IMG/VR virus record: IMGVR_UViG_3300042905_002309
Coordinates: 1 to 64,000 of that record
DNA length: 64,000 nt
Direction: 5' to 3' (one strand)
Origin: a virus
The position numbers were made by a program, and so were the translations under genes. Shown here piece by piece: positions 35,980 through 43,355 of this stretch (position 1 is the stretch's first letter; each line of letters starts with the position of its first letter). Below the pieces are notes generated by a model. It had not been told where the DNA came from. It did no database searches and saw only the letters and a list, made by a program, of their open reading frames with translations.

Positions 35980-37102
35980 CAACTGTCGTATAAGTATTAT
36001 CGAATTTATAATCTCCACTGAATACAGCATACACTGTCACAACTGGTGAATATGATGGTTTAGGTTTAAACGATTCTCTTGGCATAAATCCATAACGCAT
36101 CGCAAGACGTAAATCTTTATCTGGATATTGTTTTTTAGCAGGAAATCCATAAAGCATCATAATTGGTCGATCTTCTGCCTTTTCTGTCTTTTCTAGAACC
36201 TCAAACACACCTTTAACGGTATATTTTGGTTCATATGTCTTATTTTTACAATGATCTTTGCAACATTTACAACTACGGAAACGCTGTTCTAAAAACTTAT
36301 TTTCCCAAATTGCTTGTAATTGACTATAAGGAATATTACCCTGTACTAAATCGTTAATATTACTTACCCATGAACGCATACTCAAACATGGAACAACATC
36401 TCCATTTGAAAGAATACCGATAGACTTTACACCTGCACTACACGATCCATTATTCATATCATCTGCAAGAACAACTTTTACCTTCTGATCAATTGCAGTT
36501 TGAATTTTATCAAATAAATGCTTCAACGCTTCATCATTGTTATAAATGGCATCAGAACTTTCCATATCATTATACATGGTGTACTGAACCTGCCAGTTCA
36601 TATTATACGTACTAACAACAGTTCTAATTTTATCAAAAAGAAATACATTATTGATATTGAAATTAGTAATGACGGTCATTTTATCAACTAATGGTAATCG
36701 ATTACCAAATGTTGCAAAGAATTGATCAATTTCCACTTGTTCGTTAAGTGATACACCAACCCAATCATAAGATTCTAATATTTTAATCTTATCATCAAAA
36801 ATCATCGGGGAAAGTTGTTTAAAACTCTTAGGATTGAAAAGGATTTTAACCTGTACACCCTTATCTTTCAATACTTTTACCAAACGTTGGTGTGTAGCTA
36901 ATGGTACTAATAGTGGATCACCACCACTAACATCGATAGCCGTAGGTGGAAACTCTGCAATGGCATCAACAATTCGATCAATAGTATTGGTATCAATTTC
37001 AGTATCCCATTGGTCTTTTGATCCACAATATTTACAGCCATTGTTACACTTACCTGTAATTTCGTAAATAATCTCTTCTAATTTAATTGCTGGTTTATTC
37101 AT
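35957..37102 (-). CDS. Radical SAM protein with SPASM-like C-terminal Cys cluster
   Basis: A 381-residue radical SAM enzyme. CNNGCKYC has Cys at 19, 23 and 26 for the SAM cluster, followed by AIDVSGGDPLL, the GGE-like motif. The C-terminal part has GSCSAGVKSIGILSNGDVVPC and CKCCKDHC, which fits a SPASM/twitch auxiliary cluster. SPASM enzymes often modify peptides or act as dehydrogenases, and here the substrate is not evident. It overlaps the upstream small gene (ATGA) and is third in an operon with a HAD phosphatase and an MPYIKQ-type small protein. The C-terminal 80 residues (KKQYPDKDLRLAMRYGFMPR) are an extra domain I cannot place. Confidence 0.82.
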   Translation of the reverse strand: MNKPAIKLEEIIYEITGKCNNGCKYCGSKDQWDTEIDTNTIDRIVDAIAEFPPTAIDVSGGDPLLVPLATHQRLVKVLKDKGVQVKILFNPKSFKQLSPMIFDDKIKILESYDWVGVSLNEQVEIDQFFATFGNRLPLVDKMTVITNFNINNVFLFDKIRTVVSTYNMNWQVQYTMYNDMESSDAIYNNDEALKHLFDKIQTAIDQKVKVVLADDMNNGSCSAGVKSIGILSNGDVVPCLSMRSWVSNINDLVQGNIPYSQLQAIWENKFLEQRFRSCKCCKDHCKNKTYEPKYTVKGVFEVLEKTEKAEDRPIMMLYGFPAKKQYPDKDLRLAMRYGFMPRESFKPKPSYSPVVTVYAVFSGDYKFDNTYTTVVDNTEIA

Positions 37103-37350
37103 ACATCTCCATTCGTTAAGTTTGCATCATCTTCACGTTTATCCAAAAATCTTCTACGATATTCATCACCACAATGAATTGCTGCATATACAGTATCATG
37201 TAGATTCGAATAGTTAAAATCTCTTGTTGTCATGTATTCTTTCATAAGATAAAAGATACAATATTCCAATTCACCTTTAGTGGTAAATGGTGGAAGTTCA
37301 CTTAAAACTTCATTAAATTTAACTCTATCACCTTGTTTAATATAGGGCAT
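37099..37350 (-). CDS. MPYIKQ-type small conserved protein (DUF6899-like)
   Basis: An 83-residue protein beginning MPYIKQGDRVKF and ending in NLTNGDV, with KGELEYCIFYLMKEYM and EYRRRFLDKREDDA between. I recognise this as the small family that in other phages and bacteria starts MPYIxxxxR and ends with a YRR...NGDVY motif. Function unknown. Its stop overlaps the radical SAM start (ATGA), and the HAD gene is 1 nt upstream. Confidence 0.7.
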   Translation of the reverse strand: MPYIKQGDRVKFNEVLSELPPFTTKGELEYCIFYLMKEYMTTRDFNYSNLHDTVYAAIHCGDEYRRRFLDKREDDANLTNGDV

Positions 37351-37351
37351 A

Positions 37352-37744
37352 CTAATCCCTCTTCCTTTTATTTTGGATTACATCAACCGCATTCAACTTT
37401 AAAAAGTATTCAATACTTCCGGGACTTTTATCATCAACATAGATATTAGCATAAATTTTACGGTTTGCAAAGATATGTCCATTTTCTTTGAGCATTTTTA
37501 CCACATATTCAGAGTGTGATGGAGCATTATCATTAACCGCATCAAATGTTAGCCCATTTTCATTACATCTGTCGATAGCTTCTTGTAATGTTCCTGCCTC
37601 ACGACAAGTCCATAAGATAATTTCTGCACCTTCCGATTTGAATTCTTTTACTTTTTCAAATACAGGAATTACAGGATTACCTAAATTGGGGTAACTATCT
37701 GTGAATAATGTACCATCATAATCAACTGCTACTATATATTTCAT
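37352..37744 (-). CDS. HAD-superfamily phosphatase (BT0820-like)
   Basis: A 130-residue HAD hydrolase. AVDYDGTLFTD holds the nucleophile Asp8 and Asp10; IILWTCREAG is motif II (Thr with following Cys-Arg), and IYVDDKSPGSIEYF holds the metal-binding Asp pair of motif IV. Small cap-less members of this group are phosphatases of small molecules. A host-type promoter (TTGTAT-N16-TATAGT) ends 7 nt before the ATG. First gene of the HAD / MPYIKQ / radical SAM operon, diverging from the late GP88 gene. Confidence 0.85.
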   Translation of the reverse strand: MKYIVAVDYDGTLFTDSYPNLGNPVIPVFEKVKEFKSEGAEIILWTCREAGTLQEAIDRCNENGLTFDAVNDNAPSHSEYVVKMLKENGHIFANRKIYANIYVDDKSPGSIEYFLKLNAVDVIQNKRKRD

Positions 37745-37751
37745 GCTTACT

Positions 37752-37779
37752 ACTATATCAAAATATTAAAAAAATACAA
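37752..37779 (-). promoter_or_regulatory. Host-type promoter of the HAD/radical SAM operon
   Basis: Minus strand TTGTAT, 16 nt, TATAGT, with TGA before the -10 box. Confidence 0.6.
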
Positions 37780-37799
37780 GTAGTATTTGCACTTTTTTA

Positions 37800-37807
37800 C
37801 ATAAATA
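37800..37807 (+). promoter_or_regulatory. Late promoter of the GP88 gene
   Basis: CATAAATA-GTT on the plus strand, 18 nt before the chosen ATG, followed by TGGAG. Confidence 0.6.
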
Positions 37808-37825
37808 GTTAAAATGGAGCATACT

Positions 37826-39796
37826 ATGGACTTTAAAACACTTTACAATGAAATATTAACCGAAGGTAAAACCGAACTAGAGAAAATTAAGGAAGAAATA
37901 GCTAAAATTAGTGTAAAATATGGTGAAAAAGCTGCTACTGCCTTGGAAAATTTGTTAGAAGTAGTACAGGCTCATTCAACTGCATTAAAAAGCTTCCAAA
38001 AAAAGACACCAAAACCAACTTTATCTAAAAAAATAGATATAAATAACCCTAAAAATAATAAAGAACGTGAAAAAATTAGTGAGTATAAGACAGCCCTTGT
38101 AGCATATAAAGCTGGATACGAAGATTTACAACACACAAAATTAAATGCTTTAGTTCCAATTTTAGATTCGGTTAAAGCAATTAATGTTCCTGAAAAAGAT
38201 CCGTGTGGATTAGAGTATACCCAAGGGAATTCAAAAGTTGGTGATGATACCATAATCATAAACATGGGACCAGCAACCGTATGTGACTCTGCTAAAGCAG
38301 GTAAATGTGATTTATACTTTTTGGGATTCTGCTATGCTCAAAATAACGAATCTACTCATAAACTCGCTATTGTTAAACGTTTTAGAGAAAAATTACAATG
38401 GAAATTCGGAAATCCTACCACTATAGCTACACAAATTTCAGATGTAATTTTAAAATTAAGAAAACGTGGTGATAAGATTAAATATGTACGTTTTAATGAG
38501 TCTGGTGATTTCGCAACACCTAATGATGCAACACCTAATGATGTCTCTAAATTTGAACAGGTTGTAGAAGAAACAAATAAATTATTAGGGAGTGATCCTG
38601 TTATATTCTACACCTATACACATAGAAGTGATTTATTCGAAACATATAAACCAAAATCTAAAGAACTTATTATTCAAGGATCAGGTAAATTTGGTGAAAC
38701 TGGTAAAGAAAAACCATTTTTTGTTCATAATTGTTTCATGGGTATTGATTATGGTATCGTTGTTAATTTATTAGAGAATGGTAAATTAAATGATTCAGAC
38801 GAATTAAAAACTGCACTAGGTTTACCGCTTGATAAACCTATTAAAAATGTTGTTTATTGTCCCGGTAATTGTTTTGGATGTCTATTATGCAAAACTAAAA
38901 AGGAAGGTGTTGATAATGGCAGGTTAATTTTAGTTATGAATCATGGTATGGGTGCGGAATTAACTAATGCTGTAAAAGATGTTACAAAACAACTTAGAGA
39001 TTTATTCAAACAAAATGCCAATCAGATTTTAAAATTAAATGCTAGTAATATTCCAGACGCTTTAAAAAAGGCTATTTTCTCCACTCAATATTTTCATGAG
39101 AATAGTGTCGTAGAAAAACTTCTTCTTTATACAATGCCTCGTTATAATAATAAAACTAAAGTAACTAAACCACCACTAGTTGATATTGATAGTATATATC
39201 CCTTCATTATGGATATGCGTGAGTCTTTTAAGAAAGAAGTAAAGGCAAATCCTAAATCACAAATTCTTAAAGCAACTAGAAGATTTTTAGACCTTCAAAC
39301 TGGTAAAGCTAGTGACGAAGCTCTATTACAATTTATTGATAAAACTCGACAGAAAATTAAAAGGGGTGAAGTTATTACTGATGTACCAGAAACAAGTGGT
39401 CCCACGGATGTTCCAACGGTTGCAGTGAATAGTAGTTATAAATTAAATGGTAATTTATTAACCGAAGGTAAAAAATTCGATATATCAAAAGTTTCATCAG
39501 TTAATTTGGCTAATATGGCTTTAGATGGTAGTCTTGCTAAATTTAATGGATTCAAAACTGAAAATGATTTATATCCAGACGGAAATCCTGATAAAGAAGT
39601 AGAAGAAACACCTCAACCTGCACCTGTTCAAGCTCCTACAGCTACCGCAATGCCTACTACTCCTGCTACACCTGCACCAACGGCTCCAACAGCCCCTACA
39701 ACAGGTGAAGTTGTAGCAGACAGTCTACGTGTTCAAAAGAATATGCGTAAGATTCTAGGAGAAAAGAAGTGTATTATTTTGAAGAACCGTCTTTAA
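37826..39796 (+). CDS. GP88-domain protein with N-terminal capsid-targeting-like sequence
   Basis: I start this 656-residue protein at 37826 (TGGAG 5 nt upstream; an in-frame ATG at 37814 lacks a site). The first residues MDFKTLYNEILTEGK match the F-x-x-L-x-x-x-I-L-x-E motif shared with 45899 and 51126. The cleavage consensus of T4 head protease is L/I-x-E, so cleavage after Glu13 is expected. The central part is a GP88-like domain: CDSAKAGKCDLYFLGFCYAQ, KYVRFNESGDF, VIFYTYTHRSD, then CPGNCFGCLLC, in the family order. A second LTEG (NGNLLTEGKK, near residue 545) precedes a Pro/Thr/Ala-rich tail. GP88 function is unknown; the Cys pattern suggests a metal or Fe-S site. Probably a packaged head protein. 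Confidence 0.78.
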   Translation: MDFKTLYNEILTEGKTELEKIKEEIAKISVKYGEKAATALENLLEVVQAHSTALKSFQKKTPKPTLSKKIDINNPKNNKEREKISEYKTALVAYKAGYEDLQHTKLNALVPILDSVKAINVPEKDPCGLEYTQGNSKVGDDTIIINMGPATVCDSAKAGKCDLYFLGFCYAQNNESTHKLAIVKRFREKLQWKFGNPTTIATQISDVILKLRKRGDKIKYVRFNESGDFATPNDATPNDVSKFEQVVEETNKLLGSDPVIFYTYTHRSDLFETYKPKSKELIIQGSGKFGETGKEKPFFVHNCFMGIDYGIVVNLLENGKLNDSDELKTALGLPLDKPIKNVVYCPGNCFGCLLCKTKKEGVDNGRLILVMNHGMGAELTNAVKDVTKQLRDLFKQNANQILKLNASNIPDALKKAIFSTQYFHENSVVEKLLLYTMPRYNNKTKVTKPPLVDIDSIYPFIMDMRESFKKEVKANPKSQILKATRRFLDLQTGKASDEALLQFIDKTRQKIKRGEVITDVPETSGPTDVPTVAVNSSYKLNGNLLTEGKKFDISKVSSVNLANMALDGSLAKFNGFKTENDLYPDGNPDKEVEETPQPAPVQAPTATAMPTTPATPAPTAPTAPTTGEVVADSLRVQKNMRKILGEKKCIILKNRL

Positions 39797-39993
39797 AACA
39801 GATTTCCACCAAAAATATCATTAAAAATACTACTATCAACCTTTGGTTCGGGTTTTCTGGCTTCTAAACCCTTATCAAAGGCTAATTTTAAAGCCTTCTT
39901 AAAGCCTTTCTTAGTCATTGTAATGGTTTCAGAATCGTTTCTGAGATTCACGTTCTTATTTTCTATAATAATCCATAATGTTTCAAAGTTCAT
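39793..39993 (-). CDS. Small protein, unknown, with own host-type promoter
   Basis: A 66-residue protein (TKKGFKKALKLAFDKGLEAR helix; C terminus SSIFNDIFGGNLF). It is preceded by a good host-type promoter (TTGACT-N16-TATATT) whose -10 box ends 6 nt before the ATG, so it is a real gene with a minimal leader. It converges with the GP88 gene, overlapping by 4 nt. Function unknown. Confidence 0.6.
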   Translation of the reverse strand: MNFETLWIIIENKNVNLRNDSETITMTKKGFKKALKLAFDKGLEARKPEPKVDSSIFNDIFGGNLF

Positions 39994-39999
39994 GTGAAT

Positions 40000-40027
40000 A
40001 ATATATCACTATTTTTGGAAAAGTCAA
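40000..40027 (-). promoter_or_regulatory. Host-type promoter
   Basis: Minus strand TTGACT, 16 nt, TATATT, directly in front of the 66-aa gene; the -35 box overlaps the T-run of the terminator of tRNA array 1. Confidence 0.65.
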
Positions 40028-40057
40028 CAAAAAACCCCAAACCTTTCGGAATGGGGT
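40026..40057 (-). terminator. Rho-independent terminator of tRNA array 1
   Basis: Minus strand hairpin ACCCCA..CCGAAAGG..TGGGGT with a GAAA loop followed by a T-run, about 30 nt after the last tRNA of the array. Confidence 0.8.
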
Positions 40058-40085
40058 AAAACGACGAATATAGATTGTTTCTAAA

Positions 40086-40160
40086 TGGTGCGGTATGGGA
40101 AATTCGAATTCCCAACAAAACATTGGCAATGTCTTATGTTACCATTACACTAATACCGCA
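40086..40160 (-). tRNA. tRNA-Gly(GCC)
   Basis: Acceptor TGCGGTA/TACCGCA, anticodon loop TTGCCAA, encoded CCA. The 3' end of the endonuclease gene at 40134 overlaps the first 27 nt of this tRNA. Confidence 0.85.
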
Positions 40161-41045
40161 TAAAAGTTTCTTTATCTGTTCAAAATATTTTAAACCATAC
40201 TGTTCATTAAAATTACCATCTTTAGATACATCAATGGTTATTAATTGTATATTGTTTTTAAGACATAATTCAGATTTAATTTTGTCTTTTTTTATATTAT
40301 TAATTAATCGCTTCTCACCATATATTGGTTTATAATGGATGATGCCGTTAAATTCAATTCCTAATTTATAATCAGGAAAATATAAATCTAGTTCATATGG
40401 ATTTATTATTTTTCTACTATTAAAAAGACATTTGGGTTTTAATGTTGTTAATATTTTATCTTTCAAATATTTCTCTAATTTAGATGTTGACGCATGTTTT
40501 ATATGATGTTGTAAATTATATTTATTTCTGCATGTCATATTACAAAATTGATTTGTTGTTTCCTTTTTGTAAGATTTACGTGTAAATTCTTTATTACAAT
40601 AAGTACAAATTAGTTGTTTTTCGTATACTTTAGTTCGATATTTAGTTCGATATTTACTTGCACACGATTTACTACAACATATTGCATCCTTTTCTCCACT
40701 ATGAAATGATATTTTACATTGTGGACATATTTTATTTGGTAGTTTATTTGCATTAAATTTACCAGAACACGTATGATTACAAAAATGATTATTAGATTTA
40801 ATAAAATCTTTATAAATTAATATTATATCGCAGCCACATTGTTTACATTTAGTGGATATACGATTTTGTTTAAACTTTGCTCTACATGTATTTGAGCAAC
40901 AGTCTAATTTTCTCCCACCAGACAAACAAGATAACACTTCATTTTTTGGTTTATAATAAATGTTATTACATTGTTTACATTTAAGTGGTATAGGATCACG
41001 ACTCTTATAATTTTTTAATTCTTCTATTGTTATTTGTATGTTCAT
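40134..41045 (-). CDS. PD-(D/E)XK (EDxHD/Vsr-like) homing endonuclease with zinc-ribbon repeats
   Basis: A 303-residue free-standing endonuclease inserted in the tRNA array. The first 185 residues carry five Cys-rich treble-clef-like units (CKQCNNIYY..CCSNTCRAK, CKQCGCDII..CNHTCSGK, CPQCKISFH..CCSKSCASK, CTYCNKEF..CNMTCRNK). The C-terminal catalytic part reads YELDLYFPDYKLGIEFNGIIHY, then KKDKIKSELCLKNNIQLITID, the pattern of Vsr-like/EDxHD nucleases (D-x-n, E-F-x-G, then D/K and C). The ATG follows CTAAATA-GTTAT directly, so the late mRNA should be leaderless. Its 3' end runs into tRNA-Gly(GCC). Likely homes into the tRNA region. Confidence 0.78.
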   Translation of the reverse strand: MNIQITIEELKNYKSRDPIPLKCKQCNNIYYKPKNEVLSCLSGGRKLDCCSNTCRAKFKQNRISTKCKQCGCDIILIYKDFIKSNNHFCNHTCSGKFNANKLPNKICPQCKISFHSGEKDAICCSKSCASKYRTKYRTKVYEKQLICTYCNKEFTRKSYKKETTNQFCNMTCRNKYNLQHHIKHASTSKLEKYLKDKILTTLKPKCLFNSRKIINPYELDLYFPDYKLGIEFNGIIHYKPIYGEKRLINNIKKDKIKSELCLKNNIQLITIDVSKDGNFNEQYGLKYFEQIKKLLCGISVMVT

Positions 41046-41050
41046 ATAAC

Positions 41051-41057
41051 TATTTAG
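41051..41057 (-). promoter_or_regulatory. Late promoter of the tRNA-array endonuclease
   Basis: Minus strand CTAAATA-GTTAT-ATG; identical layout to the promoters at 26976 and 62366. Confidence 0.6.
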
Positions 41058-41062
41058 TGAAA

Positions 41063-41141
41063 TGGAGCATCAGGCGGGTAACTCTCCCGCTTATATTATC
41101 CACATTGGAAGTGTGGTGCCTCAATTTTAGGCTACTGATGC
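41063..41141 (-). tRNA. tRNA-Gly(TCC)
   Basis: Acceptor GCATCAG/CTGATGC, anticodon loop CTTCCAA, encoded CCA. T-loop AGAGTTA departs from the TTCRANN consensus. Confidence 0.7.
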
Positions 41142-41147
41142 ATGAAT

Positions 41148-41224
41148 TGGAGCAGTAAGTCAGACTTCCACTGACTAAATGTGAGGTTGCAACTCACCGC
41201 TTCGTGTGTTTTAGCTTTTACTGC
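41148..41224 (-). tRNA. tRNA-Cys(GCA)
   Basis: Acceptor GCAGTAA/TTACTGC, anticodon stem-loop GTGAG-TTGCAAC-CTCAC, encoded CCA. T-loop TGGAAGT is non-canonical. Confidence 0.75.
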
Positions 41225-41231
41225 ATAAATA

Positions 41232-41306
41232 TGGCGAGTCAAATCGGCTATGCTCCGATATCAAAAGCGCAATAAGCTTCCGTTTTAATGTTTAAACTAT
41301 TGACTC
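41232..41306 (-). tRNA. tRNA with predicted anticodon ATT (identity uncertain)
   Basis: Acceptor GAGTCAA/TTGACTC and all arms form; anticodon loop TTATTGC would give ATT (Asn codons), an unusual anticodon. T-loop AGCATAG is non-canonical, so this may be decayed or shifted in function. Confidence 0.5.
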
Positions 41307-41312
41307 ATAAAA

Positions 41313-41398
41313 TGGCGGGGATGACGGGACTTAAACCCGCATTGCTTTTCAGCGTCACCGTGACAGGGTGATATGTCTATCAATTCCACCACATCCCC
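41313..41398 (-). tRNA. tRNA-Asp(GTC)-like with long variable arm
   Basis: Acceptor GGGGATG/CATCCCC, anticodon stem-loop TCACC-CTGTCAC-GGTGA, encoded CCA. The variable region forms GCT-GAAA-AGC, a class II-like arm not expected for Asp. Confidence 0.65.
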
Positions 41399-41404
41399 AA
41401 AAAA

Positions 41405-41480
41405 TGGTACTCGATCACAGAATCGAACTGTGATTTTCTGCATGTAAAACAGAAGTACTAGGCCGTTGTACGAATCGAGC
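41405..41480 (-). tRNA. tRNA-Val(TAC)
   Basis: Acceptor GCTCGAT/ATCGAGT, anticodon loop TTTACAT, T-loop TTCGATT, encoded CCA. Confidence 0.75.
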
Positions 41481-41745
41481 ATTAAATGGTCGAGAAAAGA
41501 CTCCGCTTTAAGAGGATTTCACTATTGTTCTGTTGGTTCTCCCTTCACTCACGGTGATGGAGCCAACATCTATCTCTCTTCTTAGTCTACCTGCACCTGA
41601 ACTGGTGCTGTTCCTTTAGCCAACTGGATTTCACTGTTGTTCTCTACGTGGAGCCATATATCCCGCTATAGTCGGGGTATGGACATGTATATGATCTATC
41701 AGTTGTGTTAACTATTTTCATGCAATTCTCTAGGGTTTAATCATT
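41481..41745. other. Unresolved structured region in tRNA array 1
   Basis: No tRNA or gene resolves here by eye. It ends at its left side in a CCA-like tgg (minus-strand ...CTCGACCA) and holds strong hairpins: TGTTGGCTCC paired with GGGAGAACCAACA, GCACC/GGTGC, and CCATACCCCG paired with CGGGATATATGG (T-arm-like 7-nt loop ACTATAG). The string GGATTTCACT-TTGTTCT occurs twice. Possibly decayed or highly divergent tRNAs, or an ncRNA. Confidence 0.45.
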
Positions 41746-41982
41746 ATGGAGAACTGCACTAAAATACGTTCAAAGCTAATTAAACTATCTCTCGAAATTG
41801 GTAACGGATCAAATAATGGTCGTAAATTTCAGGCTTGTTATGATCGTGGTATAGCACTTTGTATTATTGATTCATCTAAACAAAAGTATGTAAAGGAATC
41901 TAATAGTATCAAATTTCTTGATATCATAACTAACATAATAAACGAAAGTAGCGGGTCAATGAGTCGAACATTGAATGTATAG
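41746..41982 (+). CDS. Possible small protein (78 aa), doubtful
   Basis: An open frame with plausible composition (SKLIKLSLEIGNGSNNGRKF, SIKFLDIITNIINESSG) on the strand opposite to the tRNAs. No late or host-type promoter and no good ribosome site are visible (AGGG is 12 nt away). Its 3' end overlaps a tRNA-like sequence on the other strand, as the endonuclease gene at 40134 does. It may be a decayed mobile gene or chance. Confidence 0.3.
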   Translation: MENCTKIRSKLIKLSLEIGNGSNNGRKFQACYDRGIALCIIDSSKQKYVKESNSIKFLDIITNIINESSGSMSRTLNV

Positions 41983-42021
41983 GTTATGAGCCTCACCAGA
42001 AAACCCTTTCTAGCTACCCGC
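41950..42021 (-). tRNA. tRNA-Met(CAT)-like, degenerate
   Basis: GCGGGT/ACCCGC acceptor (6 bp), T-arm CAATG-TTCGACT-CATTG and loop CTCATAA are clear. The anticodon stem has two mismatches and no CCA is encoded, unlike the neighbours. Confidence 0.5.
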
Positions 42022-42033
42022 AAATTCTAAAAT

Positions 42034-42108
42034 TGGTGCCGATAGAGGGAATCGAACCCACGCAAATCTGCTTATGAAACAGACACTCAGCCATTGAGTG
42101 ATATCGGC
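42034..42108 (-). tRNA. tRNA-Met/Ile2(CAT)
   Basis: Acceptor GCCGATA/TATCGGC, anticodon stem-loop TCTGT-TTCATAA-GCAGA, T-loop TTCGATT, encoded CCA. CAT may read Met or, if C34 is modified, Ile (ATA). Confidence 0.8.
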
Positions 42109-42273
42109 GTAAAATAATACCAAGTGTCCTGAACCTCTAGACGACTGATGAACTTTCATTCACCAAGATGGATTCGAACCATCGTTTCTCAGTTGATTAA
42201 ACGCAAGTGGTCTACTATTAACCTACAATAGTTTGATCTATCGTTGGAAGTTGCATCCAAACTACTTGCTAAA
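42109..42273 (-). other. Spacer with isolated T-arm (decayed tRNA?)
   Basis: A perfect T-arm GATGG-TTCGAAT-CCATC (minus strand, 42177-42193) has no matching acceptor on either side. A hairpin ACTATT/AATAGT with a 7-nt loop and a GCAAGT/ACTTGC pair lie to the right. No complete cloverleaf found. Confidence 0.4.
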
Positions 42274-42347
42274 TGGTGGGAACAGAGAATTTCGAAATCT
42301 CATTGCTAGGGTTTCACTCTAGAGTACTGCCTTTGTACGACATTCCC
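42274..42347 (-). tRNA. tRNA-Phe(GAA)
   Basis: Acceptor GGGAATG/TGTTCCC, anticodon loop GTGAAAC, T-arm GAGAT-TTCGAAA-TTCTC, encoded CCA; the last anticodon-stem pair is A-C. Confidence 0.75.
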
Positions 42348-42548
42348 AAAAATCTATAGGTATCGTGTCCTAAAACGCTTACATTTACATGACTTTAAGT
42401 GTCATAATCAACTATCGCTGAAAATCTTCGAAATTCCGCTATAGTTGATTTGGAAATTGGTGTAGTCTCTCCTTACTGCCACTATTGACATGATCAGTGT
42501 ACGGCTGGATGTCATTTCGGGTTAGTTACCGTATCCATTTCTGGAAAT
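42348..42548. other. Structured spacer
   Basis: No gene. Holds a 9-bp stem ATCAACTAT/ATAGTTGAT (42407-42449), the hairpin ATGAC/GTCAT, and the string TATCGTGTC...ACGCTT, which recurs in the spacer at 53581-53600 of array 2. Confidence 0.4.
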
Positions 42549-42624
42549 TGGTGGAGCAGATGGGAGTTGAACCCACATTATGCCACATTGCAGGTGTGGT
42601 GCATGGCCTTTATGCTACTGCCCC
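42549..42624 (-). tRNA. tRNA-Ala(TGC)
   Basis: Acceptor GGGGCAG/CTGCTCC, anticodon stem-loop CCACA-CCTGCAA-TGTGG, encoded CCA. Position 33 is C instead of the invariant T. Confidence 0.75.
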
Positions 42625-42706
42625 ATAAAATATGTGCTGGATTTCACGAATGTTCCACCTACCACTCCACTGATCAGGTGGTTGTAAGGTGTCTATCAGC
42701 GTAACA

Positions 42707-42761
42707 GACTAGTATGTTTTTTTCTTAATAATAGAATTTTTTTGTTTGCTGGAACTAGTCT
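42707..42761 (-). repeat. tRNA-array structured element, copy D (short form)
   Basis: Outer stem AGACTAGT/ACTAGTCT encloses a T-rich stretch that ends in TTTGTTTGCTGGA directly before the right stem arm. It matches the right ends of copies A-C at 53736, 53840 and 54145. Confidence 0.5.
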
Positions 42762-42767
42762 AAATTG

Positions 42768-43067
42768 TTAAATGTCCGAAGCTTCTCTTGTGCGTCTATA
42801 ATCTTGGCTTCTTACATTGTTTTCTTCACTGGTTTGAAAATGGCTCGATACTGTTTCAACCTTCCATCCATTATCATCACCAATTCTTAAATACTTTCCT
42901 AAGATTGCATACTTTGCAGGTATGTAAGCTACTTGTGTAGCATTTTTCTTAGAGAGTGTGCATTGTTTGTAATCATTCTTCATGATTTGTCTTCTGATTG
43001 TTGTAGTGTCACTATCTTCATAGGGACTTCTTAAAACATTGTCAGGTGTACTTGGATAAACTTTCAT
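42768..43067 (-). CDS. Small protein inside tRNA array 1, unknown
   Basis: A 99-residue protein between tRNAs Ala and Glu. It starts MKVYPSTPDNVLRSPYED, has a central AKYAILGKYLRIGDDNGWKV beta segment, and a charged C terminus rich in Arg/Glu/Ser. GAAAGAAAG precedes the ATG. It is the only convincing minus-strand protein gene between tRNAs apart from the endonuclease. It reads like a small DNA- or RNA-binding protein but no family is recognised. Confidence 0.6.
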   Translation of the reverse strand: MKVYPSTPDNVLRSPYEDSDTTTIRRQIMKNDYKQCTLSKKNATQVAYIPAKYAILGKYLRIGDDNGWKVETVSSHFQTSEENNVRSQDYRRTREASDI

Positions 43068-43093
43068 AATTACTTTCTTTCTTTGTTAAAAAA

Positions 43094-43168
43094 TGGCACC
43101 CGATAGGGGTTTCGATCCCCTTTCTAGAGTTTGAAGGACTCCTATCCTAGCCAGTAGACGAATCGGGT
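43094..43168 (-). tRNA. tRNA-Glu(TTC)
   Basis: Acceptor ACCCGAT/ATCGGGT, D-arm of Glu type (TTCGTCTACTGGCTAGGAT), anticodon loop CCTTCAA with C at position 33, encoded CCA. Confidence 0.8.
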
Positions 43169-43177
43169 GTGTTAAAA

Positions 43178-43252
43178 TGGCACCTCATGAGGGTATCGAT
43201 CCCTCTCCTACAGATTGAGAATCTATCGACCTAGCCACTAGTCCAATGAGGT
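43178..43252 (-). tRNA. tRNA-Glu(CTC)
   Basis: Acceptor ACCTCAT/ATGAGGT, anticodon stem-loop ATAGA-TTCTCAA-TCTGT, T-loop ATCGATA, encoded CCA. Body similar to the Glu(TTC) gene next to it. Confidence 0.75.
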
Positions 43253-43259
43253 ATTAAAG

Positions 43260-43348
43260 TGGTGCATCTGACAAGAGTTGAACTTGTATTTGCCTAACGG
43301 CCTTTTGGGTTCGTAGCCCAACGTGCTAATCCATTACACTACAGATGC
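43260..43348 (-). tRNA. tRNA-Arg(ACG) with long variable arm
   Basis: Acceptor GCATCTG/CAGATGC, anticodon TTGGG-CTACGAA-CCCAA, encoded CCA. The variable region contains GCC-GTTA-GGC, a class II-like arm unusual for Arg. Confidence 0.78.
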
Positions 43349-43355
43349 ATAAAAA

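Noticed and set aside
41481-42033. Group I intron inside the tRNA array
   Set aside because: I looked for the conserved P/Q/R/S core and P7 pairing on both strands; GACTA-like strings occur but no paired R and S elements, and no tRNA is visibly split.
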